Origin: Deltaproteobacteria bacterium
GTDB lineage: Bacteria > Desulfobacterota > Desulfuromonadia > Desulfuromonadales > Geopsychrobacteraceae
Assembly: GCA_024279255.1 (NCBI GenBank)
Contig: JAJRRT010000049.1
Location: 26,069-90,068, forward strand
DNA: 64,000 bases
Reading direction: 5' to 3'
Shown piece by piece: positions 35,079-44,888 of the stretch. The translations under genes were made by a program, and so were the position numbers. Below the pieces are notes generated by a model, which searched no databases, was not told the DNA's origin, and was given only the letters and a program-made list of their open reading frames with translations. Position 1 is the first letter of the stretch; each line of letters begins with the position of its first letter.

Positions 35079-37607
35079 ATGCAGAAAAGATTTTCACTTG
35101 AGGCGCGCCTGCAACTTCAGGCAGCGATTGTTGAAGCATCGGGCAACGAGATTTTTGCCATCGGTCATACTGATGCCGATTGCCGGGTGGTTGAAGTTGA
35201 TGTGCTGGCGCGTGGTTCGCAACAGGCGGTCCCGGCTGTGGTGCAGAACTGCCGCTATGGCGATGTGGTTATCCACAATCACCCATCAGGCAACTTATCC
35301 CCATCTGAGCCAGATATTGAGATAGCCAGCGGCATTGCCAGTCTGGGTGTCGGTTTTTATATTGTGGATAACTCTGTTGATAGGGTCTACGCGGTGGTTG
35401 AGCCCTTCCCGCCACAGGATGAGACACAGCTTGATCCGGCCCGGATCGACGCGATTCTCGGCACTAAAGGAGAGGTGGCGCAACAGCTTAAGGGCTACGA
35501 AGATCGACCTGAACAGCTGCGGATGGCTCTCTGTGTGGCCGAAGCCTTCAATCGGGGCCAGCTTGCGGTCATTGAAGCCGGCACCGGCACCGGCAAGAGT
35601 CTGGCCTATTTGGTTCCGGCACTTCTCTGGGCACTTAATAATGGTGAGCGGGTCGTGGTGTCGACCAACACCATCAATTTGCAGCAGCAGTTGATCAGCA
35701 AAGATTTGCCCTTGCTGCAACGGGCCACCGGTCTTGAATTCCGTGCCGTGCTGGTCAAGGGACGCAGCAACTATCTCTGTCATCGGCGTGGCGCTGAGGC
35801 GGGACGTGAACCGGGCCTGTTTGCCAGTAGCGAAGAGACCGAATTGCAGTCGATTTTGCAATGGGGCGAGGCGACAAACGATGGCTCGCGTGATGATCTA
35901 AGTTTCAATCCGACTCCGTCGGTCTGGGAAGAGGTCTGTTGCGAGGCCGATCAGTGTAGTCGGGTGCGTTGTCGCGACTACGGGCGCTGTTTTTTTCACA
36001 AGGCGCGGCGTCAGGCAGCACAGGCGAACCTGCTGGTGGTCAACCATGCCCTGCTGCTCTCCGACCTGGCTCTGCGTCAACAGACCGACAACTATAATGC
36101 CACTGCAGTTCTCCCTCCCTTCGGGCGGGTCGTGATCGACGAGGCTCATCATCTTGAAGATGTCGCGACCAACTATTTTTCTAGTAAGGTCACTCGTTTT
36201 GGTTTCGCCCGCACCCTGAATCGCTTGCGTCACCCGCGCAAACCGGACAAGGGGCTGTTGCCGCGATTCATGTCACAGCTGGCCAAGGAGCTACCGGATA
36301 GTTTCGACGAGCTGTATCGTGGGATCCATGAGCGGGTCGAAACGATGCAAGTGCTGCGGCAGAAGCTGTTAGATGAGGCAATTGAAGCCTTGGAACTGGT
36401 TGGGCAGAGGCTCGCGACGGAACTGAAGCAGGAAGTGCGTGATGGCTTTGAGATCCGTCATCGTTTAAAGACCGACTTTTTAGAGACCGGCTGTTGGGAC
36501 GAGATTGTTGGCTTGATCAAGCCGCTCCTCAAGCAGAGTACAGGCCTGGCGCGCAAGCTTGACGGTCTGCTCAAGCAGTGTGAAGAGTTGCCGGATGACG
36601 TGACCGACAAGCTCAGCTCTCCGTTGGTTGATCTGGCCGGGATAGCCCGCCGCCTTGATGGTATTGCGACCGATCTTACCCTATTTCTTGGGGTTTCAAC
36701 TGAGAATTGTGTGTGGATTGAGGTTGCAAGGGGGCGCATAGGTCGCTCGCGAGGCTTGGTCACGCGACTCTGCAGCGCGCCACTTGAGGTTGGGAAGGGG
36801 CTTAACGAGGCGCTCTATGAGCGTTTTAAAACCGTGGTTATGACCAGCGCGACCCTGAGTGTTGCTGGACGTTTTGATTACTTCTGCGAACGCACCGGGC
36901 TGGGTCTGGCCGAGCCGATTCGCCTGCAGTCCCTGGTGCTGGCGTCGCCGTTCGATTATGAAAGTCAGGCGCTGGTTGCGGTGCCGACCGACATCCCTGA
37001 ACCGGGGCGTCCCGGTTTTGCCGAAGCGGTCGCCGAGTTGACCGAGAAGGCGCTGCTCCTGGCGGGAGGCCGCAGCTTTGCACTCTTTACCTCTTATCAG
37101 CTGCTGCATAATGTCTATGAGCAGGTGGCCCCGATTCTCGAGGCCCACAAGATTCACAGTTTTCGCCAGGGGAGCGAAAATCGGCATAACCTGCTCAAGC
37201 GGTTTGCCGAGGATGAGACCAGTGTACTCTTCGGTACCGATTCGTTCTGGGAAGGGGTTGATGTCCCCGGCCGTTCGCTGGAGCAGGTAGTTATCACCCG
37301 CCTGCCGTTCCGGGTGCCGACCGAGCCGGTGCTGCAGGCGCGTGCTGAAGCTCTTGAGGCGCGGGGGCAAGATCCCTTTATGAAATATACGGTGCCGCAG
37401 GCCGTCATCCGTTTCAAGCAGGGGTTCGGTCGTCTGATCCGTAATCGGAGCGACCGGGGAGTGGTCCTGATCCTTGACAGCCGGGTGGTGCGCCGTGGTT
37501 ACGGTCGAACCTTTCTGCGTTCACTGCCCGAGGCCCGTACCCTCACCTTGCCTGCTGCAGAGTTACTGCCGCAGATTGCAAGTTTTTTCGCCGACACATG
37601 CGAATGA
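35079..37607 (+). CDS. JAB/RadC-like domain fused to a DinG-type Fe-S helicase
   Basis: The 842-residue protein has an N-terminal JAMM domain (about 1-115) with HNHPSGNLSPSEPD at residues 66-79, the metal-binding motif of RadC-like JAB proteins. From about 140 it is an XPD/DinG superfamily 2 helicase: Walker A EAGTGTGKS around 167-174, a Cys cluster (NYLC and EEVCCEADQCSRVRCRDYGR) for a [4Fe-4S] cluster, the DEAH box VIDEAHHLED, and late motifs GTDSFWEGVDVPG and QGFGRLIRN. It probably unwinds damaged DNA or R-loops. Whether the JAB part is a peptidase or only a binding module is unknown. The predicted mRNA is leaderless. Confidence 0.9.
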   Translation: MQKRFSLEARLQLQAAIVEASGNEIFAIGHTDADCRVVEVDVLARGSQQAVPAVVQNCRYGDVVIHNHPSGNLSPSEPDIEIASGIASLGVGFYIVDNSVDRVYAVVEPFPPQDETQLDPARIDAILGTKGEVAQQLKGYEDRPEQLRMALCVAEAFNRGQLAVIEAGTGTGKSLAYLVPALLWALNNGERVVVSTNTINLQQQLISKDLPLLQRATGLEFRAVLVKGRSNYLCHRRGAEAGREPGLFASSEETELQSILQWGEATNDGSRDDLSFNPTPSVWEEVCCEADQCSRVRCRDYGRCFFHKARRQAAQANLLVVNHALLLSDLALRQQTDNYNATAVLPPFGRVVIDEAHHLEDVATNYFSSKVTRFGFARTLNRLRHPRKPDKGLLPRFMSQLAKELPDSFDELYRGIHERVETMQVLRQKLLDEAIEALELVGQRLATELKQEVRDGFEIRHRLKTDFLETGCWDEIVGLIKPLLKQSTGLARKLDGLLKQCEELPDDVTDKLSSPLVDLAGIARRLDGIATDLTLFLGVSTENCVWIEVARGRIGRSRGLVTRLCSAPLEVGKGLNEALYERFKTVVMTSATLSVAGRFDYFCERTGLGLAEPIRLQSLVLASPFDYESQALVAVPTDIPEPGRPGFAEAVAELTEKALLLAGGRSFALFTSYQLLHNVYEQVAPILEAHKIHSFRQGSENRHNLLKRFAEDETSVLFGTDSFWEGVDVPGRSLEQVVITRLPFRVPTEPVLQARAEALEARGQDPFMKYTVPQAVIRFKQGFGRLIRNRSDRGVVLILDSRVVRRGYGRTFLRSLPEARTLTLPAAELLPQIASFFADTCE

Positions 37608-37656
37608 ATCTGCTAGAATTACAGCCCGAGTTGTTGCCTCTTCAGGAGCTTGTCTG

Positions 37657-37995
37657 ATGTTCCGCCTGTTACTCATACTACTGTTGATCCCCACCCCGCT
37701 GATGGCTCTGGACGGATCAGGTGTTGAAGCGTTCGATTTTCCCTCACGCTGGGGAACGGTCACTTTCGAGCATCTTAAACATCAACGCCGCATCGGCGAC
37801 TGCATGGTCTGTCACCATCTGGGCGTCGAGATGGGGGGCTGTGGCAACTGTCATGGTGTCATTCAAAAACTCCCGCAAACCAAGGATGTCTTGCATAAAA
37901 TCTGTATCGCCTGCCACTGGAAAAAGCGGGGACCAACAGAATGTTCTGGTTGTCATGATCCTGAACGACTTGATGAGTCGGTCTATAACGACTGA
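37657..37995 (+). CDS. Small exported tetraheme c-type cytochrome
   Basis: The product has 112 residues from ATG 37657 (AGGAG upstream). An N-terminal signal peptide (LLLILLLIPTPLMA) leads to four heme-binding motifs: CMVCH (49-53), CGNCH (62-66), CIACH (83-87) and CSGCH (96-100). His39, His42, His54 and His80 are available as distal ligands, so all four hemes could be bis-His, as in cytochrome c3/c7-type periplasmic carriers. It is the kind of small electron shuttle common in Geobacter-like bacteria. Confidence 0.9.
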   Translation: MFRLLLILLLIPTPLMALDGSGVEAFDFPSRWGTVTFEHLKHQRRIGDCMVCHHLGVEMGGCGNCHGVIQKLPQTKDVLHKICIACHWKKRGPTECSGCHDPERLDESVYND

Positions 37996-38006
37996 AAGCG
38001 TGAGGC

Positions 38007-38621
38007 GTGAGAAGACAATTCCTCCATAGTGGGCTGGTTGTTTTGCTCCTTTGGGGCGCTGTCGCCTGCAGTGGCAGTGCAGAGCTCAAGCCTTTGGCAG
38101 CCGATGCCCTTGTGCTGACTTTCGGTGACAGCTTGACCTGGGGAACTGGTGGCGGCGAAAATGGTAACTATCCCTACCAGCTTGAGCAGATGATCGGGCG
38201 CCGGGTCATCAATGCCGGGGTGCCGGGTGAGGTCAGTGCTGAGGGCGTCAAGCGTCTCCCCGAGATCCTCAAAGAACATCAGCCGCAATTGCTGATCCTC
38301 TGCCATGGCGGGAACGATCTGCTGCGCAGGCTGGATCGACAGGCTTTACATGACAATCTGAGGCAAATGATTGAAGCGGCGCAACAATCGGGGACCGAGG
38401 TGGTGTTGATCGGTGTACCGAGTCCGGGCCTGTTGCTTGAGCCCCCTGCGCTCTATGCCGAACTGGCCACGGAGTTCAAACTCCCCTTTTTGGGAGAAGC
38501 CCTTGCCGAACTTATGACCGATCGTAAATTCAAGAGTGATGCGGTTCATTTTAATGCCGCTGGGTACCGCCAACTGGCTCAGAGAGTCAAGGATCTGCTC
38601 AAGGCAGCGCAAGCTATTTAA
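38007..38621 (+). CDS. SGNH/GDSL-family esterase, probable lipoprotein
   Basis: The protein has 204 residues from a GTG at 38007. The SGNH blocks are visible: TFGDSLTWGTG (nucleophilic Ser), NAGVPGE, CHGGNDLL and SDAVHFNAAG (catalytic His). The family includes TesA-like acyl-CoA thioesterase/arylesterase enzymes. The N terminus is a signal peptide ending WGAVAC, a plausible though not ideal lipobox, so it is probably anchored on the periplasmic side. It lies between two cytochrome genes in the same direction. Confidence 0.88.
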   Translation: MRRQFLHSGLVVLLLWGAVACSGSAELKPLAADALVLTFGDSLTWGTGGGENGNYPYQLEQMIGRRVINAGVPGEVSAEGVKRLPEILKEHQPQLLILCHGGNDLLRRLDRQALHDNLRQMIEAAQQSGTEVVLIGVPSPGLLLEPPALYAELATEFKLPFLGEALAELMTDRKFKSDAVHFNAAGYRQLAQRVKDLLKAAQAI

Positions 38622-38646
38622 AAAATGTAATCGAAAGGGAATAACC

Positions 38647-39135
38647 ATGAAAAAAATTCTTTTGATAATGACCCTGACTCTGCTGGCCTCTGTAACGGCC
38701 GCAGTTGCGACAGAACCAGCCAACTATCTGGAATTTCAAAAGGTTATTGATGATAAGTGCAGCAAATGTCATAGTCGTACCCGCGTCGATCAGGCCATGG
38801 CTGAACATCGGGATCTGCTTGGAATTCAGGAGCGTATGATCAAGCACGGAGCCGAACTCAATACACGTGAACGGCAGGTATTGGGAATCTTTTTTCGGAG
38901 CTATGAAGTCAAGGAGACTCCGCTCAGGGTCAAGAATGAAGATCCGCTGGCCGAATATCGTTCAGTCGTTGAGGCACGCTGTAGTGGCTGTCATTCGCTT
39001 GATATCGTAGAAGATGCGATGCGCCAGAAACGCGAGTTCAGTTCTCTTGCGCAGATGATGATCAAGCGTGGCGCAGTTCTGAATGATAAAGACGTCAAGA
39101 TCATTCAGACGTTCTGGGGAGAACCGCTTAAATAA
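38647..39135 (+). CDS. Exported diheme c-type cytochrome with internal duplication
   Basis: The product has 162 residues from ATG 38647. After a signal peptide (ILLIMTLTLLASVTAAVA) come two similar halves, each with one heme motif (CSKCH at 38-42, CSGCH at 112-116), and a later Met (MIKHGAELN; MMIKRGAVLN) that may be the sixth ligand. The repeat unit is about 75 residues. It is a periplasmic electron carrier by inference. An AAGGGA site precedes the start. Confidence 0.88.
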   Translation: MKKILLIMTLTLLASVTAAVATEPANYLEFQKVIDDKCSKCHSRTRVDQAMAEHRDLLGIQERMIKHGAELNTRERQVLGIFFRSYEVKETPLRVKNEDPLAEYRSVVEARCSGCHSLDIVEDAMRQKREFSSLAQMMIKRGAVLNDKDVKIIQTFWGEPLK

Positions 39136-39212
39136 GCCCGCGAAGCATGAAGCGAGAGGCAAGAAAGAACCTGGCCTGTCGTAGAAAATATTAAATTATA
39201 GGGGGGGGACAA

Positions 39213-39896
39213 ATGAGCCGGATTAAAGATTGGCCTGAAGAGGAACGGCCGCGTGAAAAACTTTTGCAACACGGTGCAGAACAACTCAGCACTGCTGAAC
39301 TTCTGGCTCTGATCTTACGCAACGGCGATGCCTCAAGCGGTCGCAGCGCCGTTGATCAGGCACGCAGTCTTCTGGAGAGGTTCGGGGGATTGCGTGAGCT
39401 TTCACAGGCGCGGACCGCAGAACTTTGTGAACTCGCAGGGATTGGCCCCGCCAAGGCTGCGGAGATTCAGGCGGTTTTTCAGCTGGCGCGACGCTTTGCT
39501 GCTGAGTCATTGCAGCCGGGCGCTCGTTATACCAGCTCAAGCGATGCCTTCAGCCACTTCCACCCCCGCCTGCGTGATTACCGCCGTGAGGTATTCCTCG
39601 CTCTGTTACTCGACAGTAAGAACTGCCTGATTCGCGAGGTCCAGATCTCCGAGGGCAGCCTCAACGCCAGCATCGTCCATCCGCGCGAGGTTTTCGTCCC
39701 GGTGGTCCGTGAATCGGCAGCTGCAGTCCTTTTTGTTCATAACCACCCTTCCGGTGATCCAACCCCCTCTAAAGAAGATATCGCCCTGACCACCCGCTTA
39801 AAACAAGCTGGTGAATTGATGGGCGTACGCGTGTTGGATCATATCATTATCGGCGATGGGCGTTATCACAGCTTTGCCGATCAGGGGGTGCTGTAG
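39213..39896 (+). CDS. radC: RadC-family JAB protein
   Basis: This 227-residue protein has the full RadC layout: N-terminal helix-hairpin-helix region (ELCELAGIGPAKAAEIQA, about 70-90) and a C-terminal JAMM domain with HNHPSGDPTPSKEDIALT and the closing DHIIIGDGRYHSFAD. The family is linked to DNA repair or transformation, though its exact activity is unresolved. A run of eight G (39201-39208) forms the ribosome binding site four bases before the ATG. A related JAB domain is fused to the DinG helicase 4 kb upstream. Confidence 0.95.
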   Translation: MSRIKDWPEEERPREKLLQHGAEQLSTAELLALILRNGDASSGRSAVDQARSLLERFGGLRELSQARTAELCELAGIGPAKAAEIQAVFQLARRFAAESLQPGARYTSSSDAFSHFHPRLRDYRREVFLALLLDSKNCLIREVQISEGSLNASIVHPREVFVPVVRESAAAVLFVHNHPSGDPTPSKEDIALTTRLKQAGELMGVRVLDHIIIGDGRYHSFADQGVL

Positions 39897-39946
39897 ATTT
39901 GCAGCCTTGTTGTGGAGTGCGGAGTAGCTGCGGTTCCTGAGAGCTC

Positions 39947-40621
39947 TTAATTCCAGCTGTTTCCTGTCCAGCGACACAAGCGGAAGAATCCTGGTTCGAG
40001 TGAATTAATGGCCCAGGCGTTACGGTCGTCTGTCAGGTAGATATTGCCTTTGTCATTAATGTTTCCCTGTGCATCGAATTGAATACAATTATTTCCATTA
40101 CAAGGCTTATAACCTTTGTTATCAAAGGTTATAAGCGCGGGAGTTGTCGGATCAAGGGAGTTTGCGGCACCAGTGCAGGCGCTTCGGCTTGCCGGTCCAG
40201 AGCTGAAACTGACGCCATCTGGAAGGCTGCGGGAGTAGATCTGTATGTATGTATCTTCGTCGGTACCATTATCGGGATACCCGTTGTTGTCGGTAGCGTC
40301 TACCCCGCTATCGTCGTTGTCATCGATCCATTGCCAGGCTTCATAGCTGCCGCTTGCAGCGTCCAGCACCAGGAATACCGTCTGTTGCCGGAATCGTCGT
40401 GCATTGGCACCGTTGTCGATACTGACATAATCTCCGATACGCATGGCTTCATTCTGAGCGTCCCGAACATCCTCCAGCATCTGGTTGGCAGCATCTTTAA
40501 GTCGCCAGCTGCGGAGCAAGTCAGAAAAGCTGTAGGTCGCTATGCTCGCAATAATCCCAACGACTGCGATAACAATCAGCATCTCCAACAATGTAAAGCC
40601 AGAAGAATTTTTCAAGGGCAT
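39947..40621 (-). CDS. Minor pseudopilin, FimT/GspH-like (operon B)
   Basis: The protein has 224 residues from the ATG at 40621, which overlaps the PilY1 stop as TGATG and has GGAGG upstream. The prepilin peptidase site is SSG before FTLLEMLIVIAVVGIIA, with Glu at mature position +5. The C-terminal domain has four Cys and ends in WTGNSWN, similar to the FimT of operon A (WTGSGWN). It is the last gene of operon B. Confidence 0.88.
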   Translation of the reverse strand: MPLKNSSGFTLLEMLIVIAVVGIIASIATYSFSDLLRSWRLKDAANQMLEDVRDAQNEAMRIGDYVSIDNGANARRFRQQTVFLVLDAASGSYEAWQWIDDNDDSGVDATDNNGYPDNGTDEDTYIQIYSRSLPDGVSFSSGPASRSACTGAANSLDPTTPALITFDNKGYKPCNGNNCIQFDAQGNINDKGNIYLTDDRNAWAINSLEPGFFRLCRWTGNSWN

Positions 40622-43600
40622 CAACGCAACCTCCAAGAGAAGACCTTGACCTGCACGCCCTGACTTTCGCTACTGACTGTTGGAGTGTCTAAACGGATAA
40701 GATTGCCAGTGAAGTCTGTTGCGACTGCACCTCCGTCTGTTAGAGCCAATGAACCGATAACCGCCGTTTTGGTGCTGACCTGGTTCAGAATCTCACCCGC
40801 AGTGTTCATAACGATTATACGTCCGGTACTACTGCTGTTATCGGCGCTGCTTGCCCCTTGCTCGTAACCCTGGCTGACTGTAATATATATGCGTCCAGAG
40901 CTGTCAATCATCGGGGTCCCCCAGATTTTTTCACCAGCCTTAAGGAACGGGGCATTTACGGTGTCTGTCGCTTCTGCTTTCCAGTATAAATCAGCCTCAC
41001 GTTCACCGAGGGAGACAGCATAGAGGCCGAATGTGCCACTGGCAGAATCGGTGCCACCGGTGCCAAAGATTGCCAGACTGTTGTAGAGCGAAATGCCGCT
41101 CGCAATAGGCGCTCTCAGGGTTGCTCCAGACGTAGGATCAATCTCTGTCGGTACGGTGAATACCGGGAGTTCCACACCGTTGTTGTCGATCAGCACCGAA
41201 TGCCCGCTGTGGGTATCAAGTTGCCAGAGTCGACCGTCCATATCGCCAAAGACCATATAATCGACCACACCGTTGTTGTCGATATCGAGCAGGCTGGGGA
41301 TCGCCGGAGGTGTAAAGACCTGGTTGATGGTGTAGTTCTGCTTCCAGGTCCACTCAACAGCGCCAGTCTGGACATTCAGGGACATGGCATTGACACCGTA
41401 GCTGCCATTTGTCGGGTCTACAACACCGTTGGCATCGAGTTTTTGATAATAGTTTGCAGTCAAAAAGGCTCGGGTGCGGACGCTGTCGCCATTTCTGATC
41501 TTACCGATAGAGACACCCTGTGCATTGCCAATGTTGTAGCTGGAAAGATCTGTTTCCCAGAGGACTTTCGGTGTATATGGATCGGAGATATCCAGCGCAA
41601 AAACTAGCCCCTTGTTCTGATCGGCGATGGTTGCGGTGCCGATCAACACGGTTTTGTATTCAACGCCTGTTAGGTTGCCATTGGCATCTATGGTTTTAAC
41701 CAGAATATCGCGAACAGACGGAGAACCTGAGACCGATACCGCCGGGATCGATGTGGTATCCACAAAATTCTGTTTTTTAAGCGCTGGCAGTAGGAGTGAT
41801 GGCACGTAGGCCCAGATCTCTTTGCCGCTGCCGGAAGAATACGATTTTGTGGAGCTGTCCCAGTCACCGGCATGGAAGGCGTGGAGCATGCCGTCATCGG
41901 CACCGACATAGACAATTCTGTCACGACTCCGTGCTGTGGATGTATCTTTGGCTAGTTTTGAGTAGCCGATTACAGCCGGAGTGGAAGAACGAATGCTCCA
42001 GAGGCGCGAAGATGGTTCGCCTTCACCGTTAAGCAGGGTTGAGGTGACCTTGTCGCGACCACGGATAGTGTTGATTAAGACCTTGGCAGCGTCGAGAGAG
42101 GCCATTCCGAGTTTTGTCGGGAGAAAGTCTGTGGTTTGGGTCGCGGAGTTCAGGTCAAAACTGACCTTGGTGGTGCCATTATTAGTGAAAATGTAACGAC
42201 TGGCCGGAGTCTGACTGATGTTGGCCGGGTTACCCGTGGTTCCTGCTGGTGGCATCTCATCTGCTGCGTCCCACAAAATTGAACCTGCGGCGCTGAAGTC
42301 GGTAGCTGTTATGTTAATTGCTTGCATGTGGCCGCGATAGGTCGGAAATTCGTAGGAGCCCTGGAACGCAATGCCACGGTCAATAATTGGTGTGGTTGTG
42401 ACGTAGGTGTTTGTAATGACGGTAAATTGTAGCCCCAGAACTGTGTTGAGAACAAATCGGGTTCCGCAGGTATTGTTCGTGTCGATGTTGCAGTACGAAA
42501 TGTTATTTGGGTCGATAGTCGGCGAGGTTGCAGCTGTTCCTGTTCCTCCCGCGCCGGTGTCATTTTTGCCGAGCAGCAAGGCAATGCTGGTGTCTGCTAT
42601 GCCGTTATCACCCGAAGCAAGTGTCGTTGCGTTTCCAACTTCAGTCAGAGCATAAGTTGGTGCACTAGAACCAGAAGAAACACAGCCCCAGTTTAAGTTT
42701 ATTTTGTCCAGAGTATGATCGTTTGAATCAATCCTTGAAATTTTCTCAATTTTTATGAGGGCATGATCAAACACACCGCTGTTAAAAACATACTTGACCT
42801 CTTTAAATTCAATGTACAGTTCATTGTTGAGCTTAAGAAGGTCGTTCCTGGAAACTTTAAAGTCAGATGTTGCGGCTAGGTCGACTTCGCTTGTCAGGTC
42901 CAGGGTGAATTTTGCCGGAGTTGAATTACCGTCGTAGTAAATTTCAAAGTTGAACGAGTTGGTAAACTCGGTCACCGTGATCTCCATTTTGGGTGGCGTC
43001 TTATCCCATTTTTGTTTTTTATGGTAATCCTTGAGGACAATAGGGCTCCCCGGTTGACAGTCGTTTCCGGGGGTGACGTTTGCACAAAGGTCCAGATCGT
43101 TGAGGTCAGATTTTGATTTCAATGTGGTGGAGTAGTTGCCGGAATTCAGGCAGATGGGAGCTGTTGCTCCTCCTGAACTTGGCCATTGTGCGGTGACCTT
43201 TTCTACGGTTTTGTCTGACGAAGACAGGTTGTTCAGCGAGATCCCTGAGAAGGTTGTCTTTCCTGTTGTTTCGGAAACCGTCAGGTTAACCAATCTTGAG
43301 AGCAGAATGCCATCCTCGCCAGCATTCTTGACACTTCCGTCGGGACTCATAACGACGTTGATCGGGGTGGTTTCCCCGATATAATAAAGGCTAAGCCTAA
43401 CTTCATCAGTCGGGTTGAGTGATTCCCCGATTGTCAGGTTGAGAATTCTTTCGCTTGGTGATGGCGGCGGTGGGGTGGTACCGCCCGGCGGGGTCCAGGT
43501 GTTTGAACATTCCAGGTACTGGTGGCCGCCAAGGTAGGTTGCATAGCCCTGAGTGGGGCTGCCATTGATGCGGCCACCGGTATAGTAGTCATACCCTTGT

Positions 43601-44859
43601 GATGTTGCCGTGTCGGGATCGTGGATGAAGCGTTCCATATTGTTGTTGTAAATCGAATTGACGTTGGCATGCGGTTTGAAATTGTGGACATGCCCACCTT
43701 CGGGAACATAGGTCCAGCCGGCACACTGGTTCAGAAAGCCGGTTGGGTTTTCAAAGACCAGTTTGGTTTCATCCATCAGGCCACCATCGGTGTAGAGGCG
43801 CGGACCTGGTTTGGTTCTGTCCGTTACCCAACCGCCCTGGGCATCAACCGCAGGGTCATCGACACCCCCTCCAGGCTTTTCCATATCCTCGGAGCCTTCC
43901 ATACTCTCGATAGAGGCGCACTCGAGAAAGGCCGAGTTTCCGGCTTCCAAAAAATATCTCAGTTTCTCAAGGACTCTTTCACGTGCCTGGGGAATGTCCA
44001 GGACTGTTGTTCCGTTCGAAAGGGTGATCGGTGCGTTGATTTCCTTATCGATAACCCAATGAGGAGCCCAGAAGAGGCTGAACTTGTCGCCGTTGGCATC
44101 GGGGGTGGTCAAAGTGTCTTCGATGATCTGCTTGGGTGTCACCTCATTAAAGACCAGGGTCTCCAGGCCCAGCAGTCCCGCCGCTTGTAAATAGGTTCGC
44201 AGAATATCAACCTTGCCGCCGCCCAGGATCGCTAATTTGGGCGGTACCGTATCCAGGACTTTGTCGATCGGGGCCGTGAAGGAGACATTGGTATAATGCA
44301 CTTTTACATTGCTGAAGGCATTGATGATTTGCCAGATCTCTGAAGTCAGGAATTTTTTATGGATGACAAAGGGGCCACCGCGATAATCGATTATGTGCTG
44401 ATTGAAAGATTCACTCATGGATACGTTTGCGTTGGTTGTCCACTGAATAGATCTGGCTGGCGGATCAAATACCGGCCAGGTTGCCTGGTCGGTGTTGCTG
44501 CGATCAACCTTTTTAACCGGTGCGGTCCAGGTGTTTGTGGTCGGGTCCTGAATACCCGCTATCGAAAAGTCAAATTCATTAGCATCTGTTTTGTCCGGGC
44601 GGACAACCCAGGCGACATTGGCTCCGGCGCGCAGGATTTCGTAGATCATCCCGTAGGCCTGAAAGAGCCCCTGATCATTTTTGTCAGCATCGCAACCTGT
44701 GGGTCGAAACGCACTCTTCTGAGCAGCGTCGTTATTGGGTTGCCAGCATGGATCCATCGGCACAATGATAGACCCGGCCTCAAAGTCCAGGAATCCCGCC
44801 AGGGCGGGCTGGGCAATGGCGCAGGTCAAAAGAACCAGCAGTAAAATAAGTCGTTTCAT
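40621..44859 (-). CDS. pilY1: PilY1-like pilus-tip adhesin without a vWA domain (operon B)
   Basis: The product has 1412 residues from ATG 44859, with GGAGG five bases upstream. A signal peptide ends near AQPALA. The C-terminal third is the PilY1 beta-propeller: YVGADDGMLHAFHAGDW, EIWAYVPSLLLPAL and a calcium-binding loop DIDNNGVVDYMVFGD. The N-terminal half has no DxSxS (vWA) motif; it includes a Cys-containing domain and a Pro-rich linker near residue 490. PilY1 proteins sit at the pilus tip with the minor pilins and control pilus extension, adhesion and surface sensing. Confidence 0.88.
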   Translation of the reverse strand: MKRLILLLVLLTCAIAQPALAGFLDFEAGSIIVPMDPCWQPNNDAAQKSAFRPTGCDADKNDQGLFQAYGMIYEILRAGANVAWVVRPDKTDANEFDFSIAGIQDPTTNTWTAPVKKVDRSNTDQATWPVFDPPARSIQWTTNANVSMSESFNQHIIDYRGGPFVIHKKFLTSEIWQIINAFSNVKVHYTNVSFTAPIDKVLDTVPPKLAILGGGKVDILRTYLQAAGLLGLETLVFNEVTPKQIIEDTLTTPDANGDKFSLFWAPHWVIDKEINAPITLSNGTTVLDIPQARERVLEKLRYFLEAGNSAFLECASIESMEGSEDMEKPGGGVDDPAVDAQGGWVTDRTKPGPRLYTDGGLMDETKLVFENPTGFLNQCAGWTYVPEGGHVHNFKPHANVNSIYNNNMERFIHDPDTATSQGYDYYTGGRINGSPTQGYATYLGGHQYLECSNTWTPPGGTTPPPPSPSERILNLTIGESLNPTDEVRLSLYYIGETTPINVVMSPDGSVKNAGEDGILLSRLVNLTVSETTGKTTFSGISLNNLSSSDKTVEKVTAQWPSSGGATAPICLNSGNYSTTLKSKSDLNDLDLCANVTPGNDCQPGSPIVLKDYHKKQKWDKTPPKMEITVTEFTNSFNFEIYYDGNSTPAKFTLDLTSEVDLAATSDFKVSRNDLLKLNNELYIEFKEVKYVFNSGVFDHALIKIEKISRIDSNDHTLDKINLNWGCVSSGSSAPTYALTEVGNATTLASGDNGIADTSIALLLGKNDTGAGGTGTAATSPTIDPNNISYCNIDTNNTCGTRFVLNTVLGLQFTVITNTYVTTTPIIDRGIAFQGSYEFPTYRGHMQAINITATDFSAAGSILWDAADEMPPAGTTGNPANISQTPASRYIFTNNGTTKVSFDLNSATQTTDFLPTKLGMASLDAAKVLINTIRGRDKVTSTLLNGEGEPSSRLWSIRSSTPAVIGYSKLAKDTSTARSRDRIVYVGADDGMLHAFHAGDWDSSTKSYSSGSGKEIWAYVPSLLLPALKKQNFVDTTSIPAVSVSGSPSVRDILVKTIDANGNLTGVEYKTVLIGTATIADQNKGLVFALDISDPYTPKVLWETDLSSYNIGNAQGVSIGKIRNGDSVRTRAFLTANYYQKLDANGVVDPTNGSYGVNAMSLNVQTGAVEWTWKQNYTINQVFTPPAIPSLLDIDNNGVVDYMVFGDMDGRLWQLDTHSGHSVLIDNNGVELPVFTVPTEIDPTSGATLRAPIASGISLYNSLAIFGTGGTDSASGTFGLYAVSLGEREADLYWKAEATDTVNAPFLKAGEKIWGTPMIDSSGRIYITVSQGYEQGASSADNSSSTGRIIVMNTAGEILNQVSTKTAVIGSLALTDGGAVATDFTGNLIRLDTPTVSSESQGVQVKVFSWRLR

Positions 44860-44888
44860 AAAAGCCTCCATATCTTGGAAGTGCTGTG

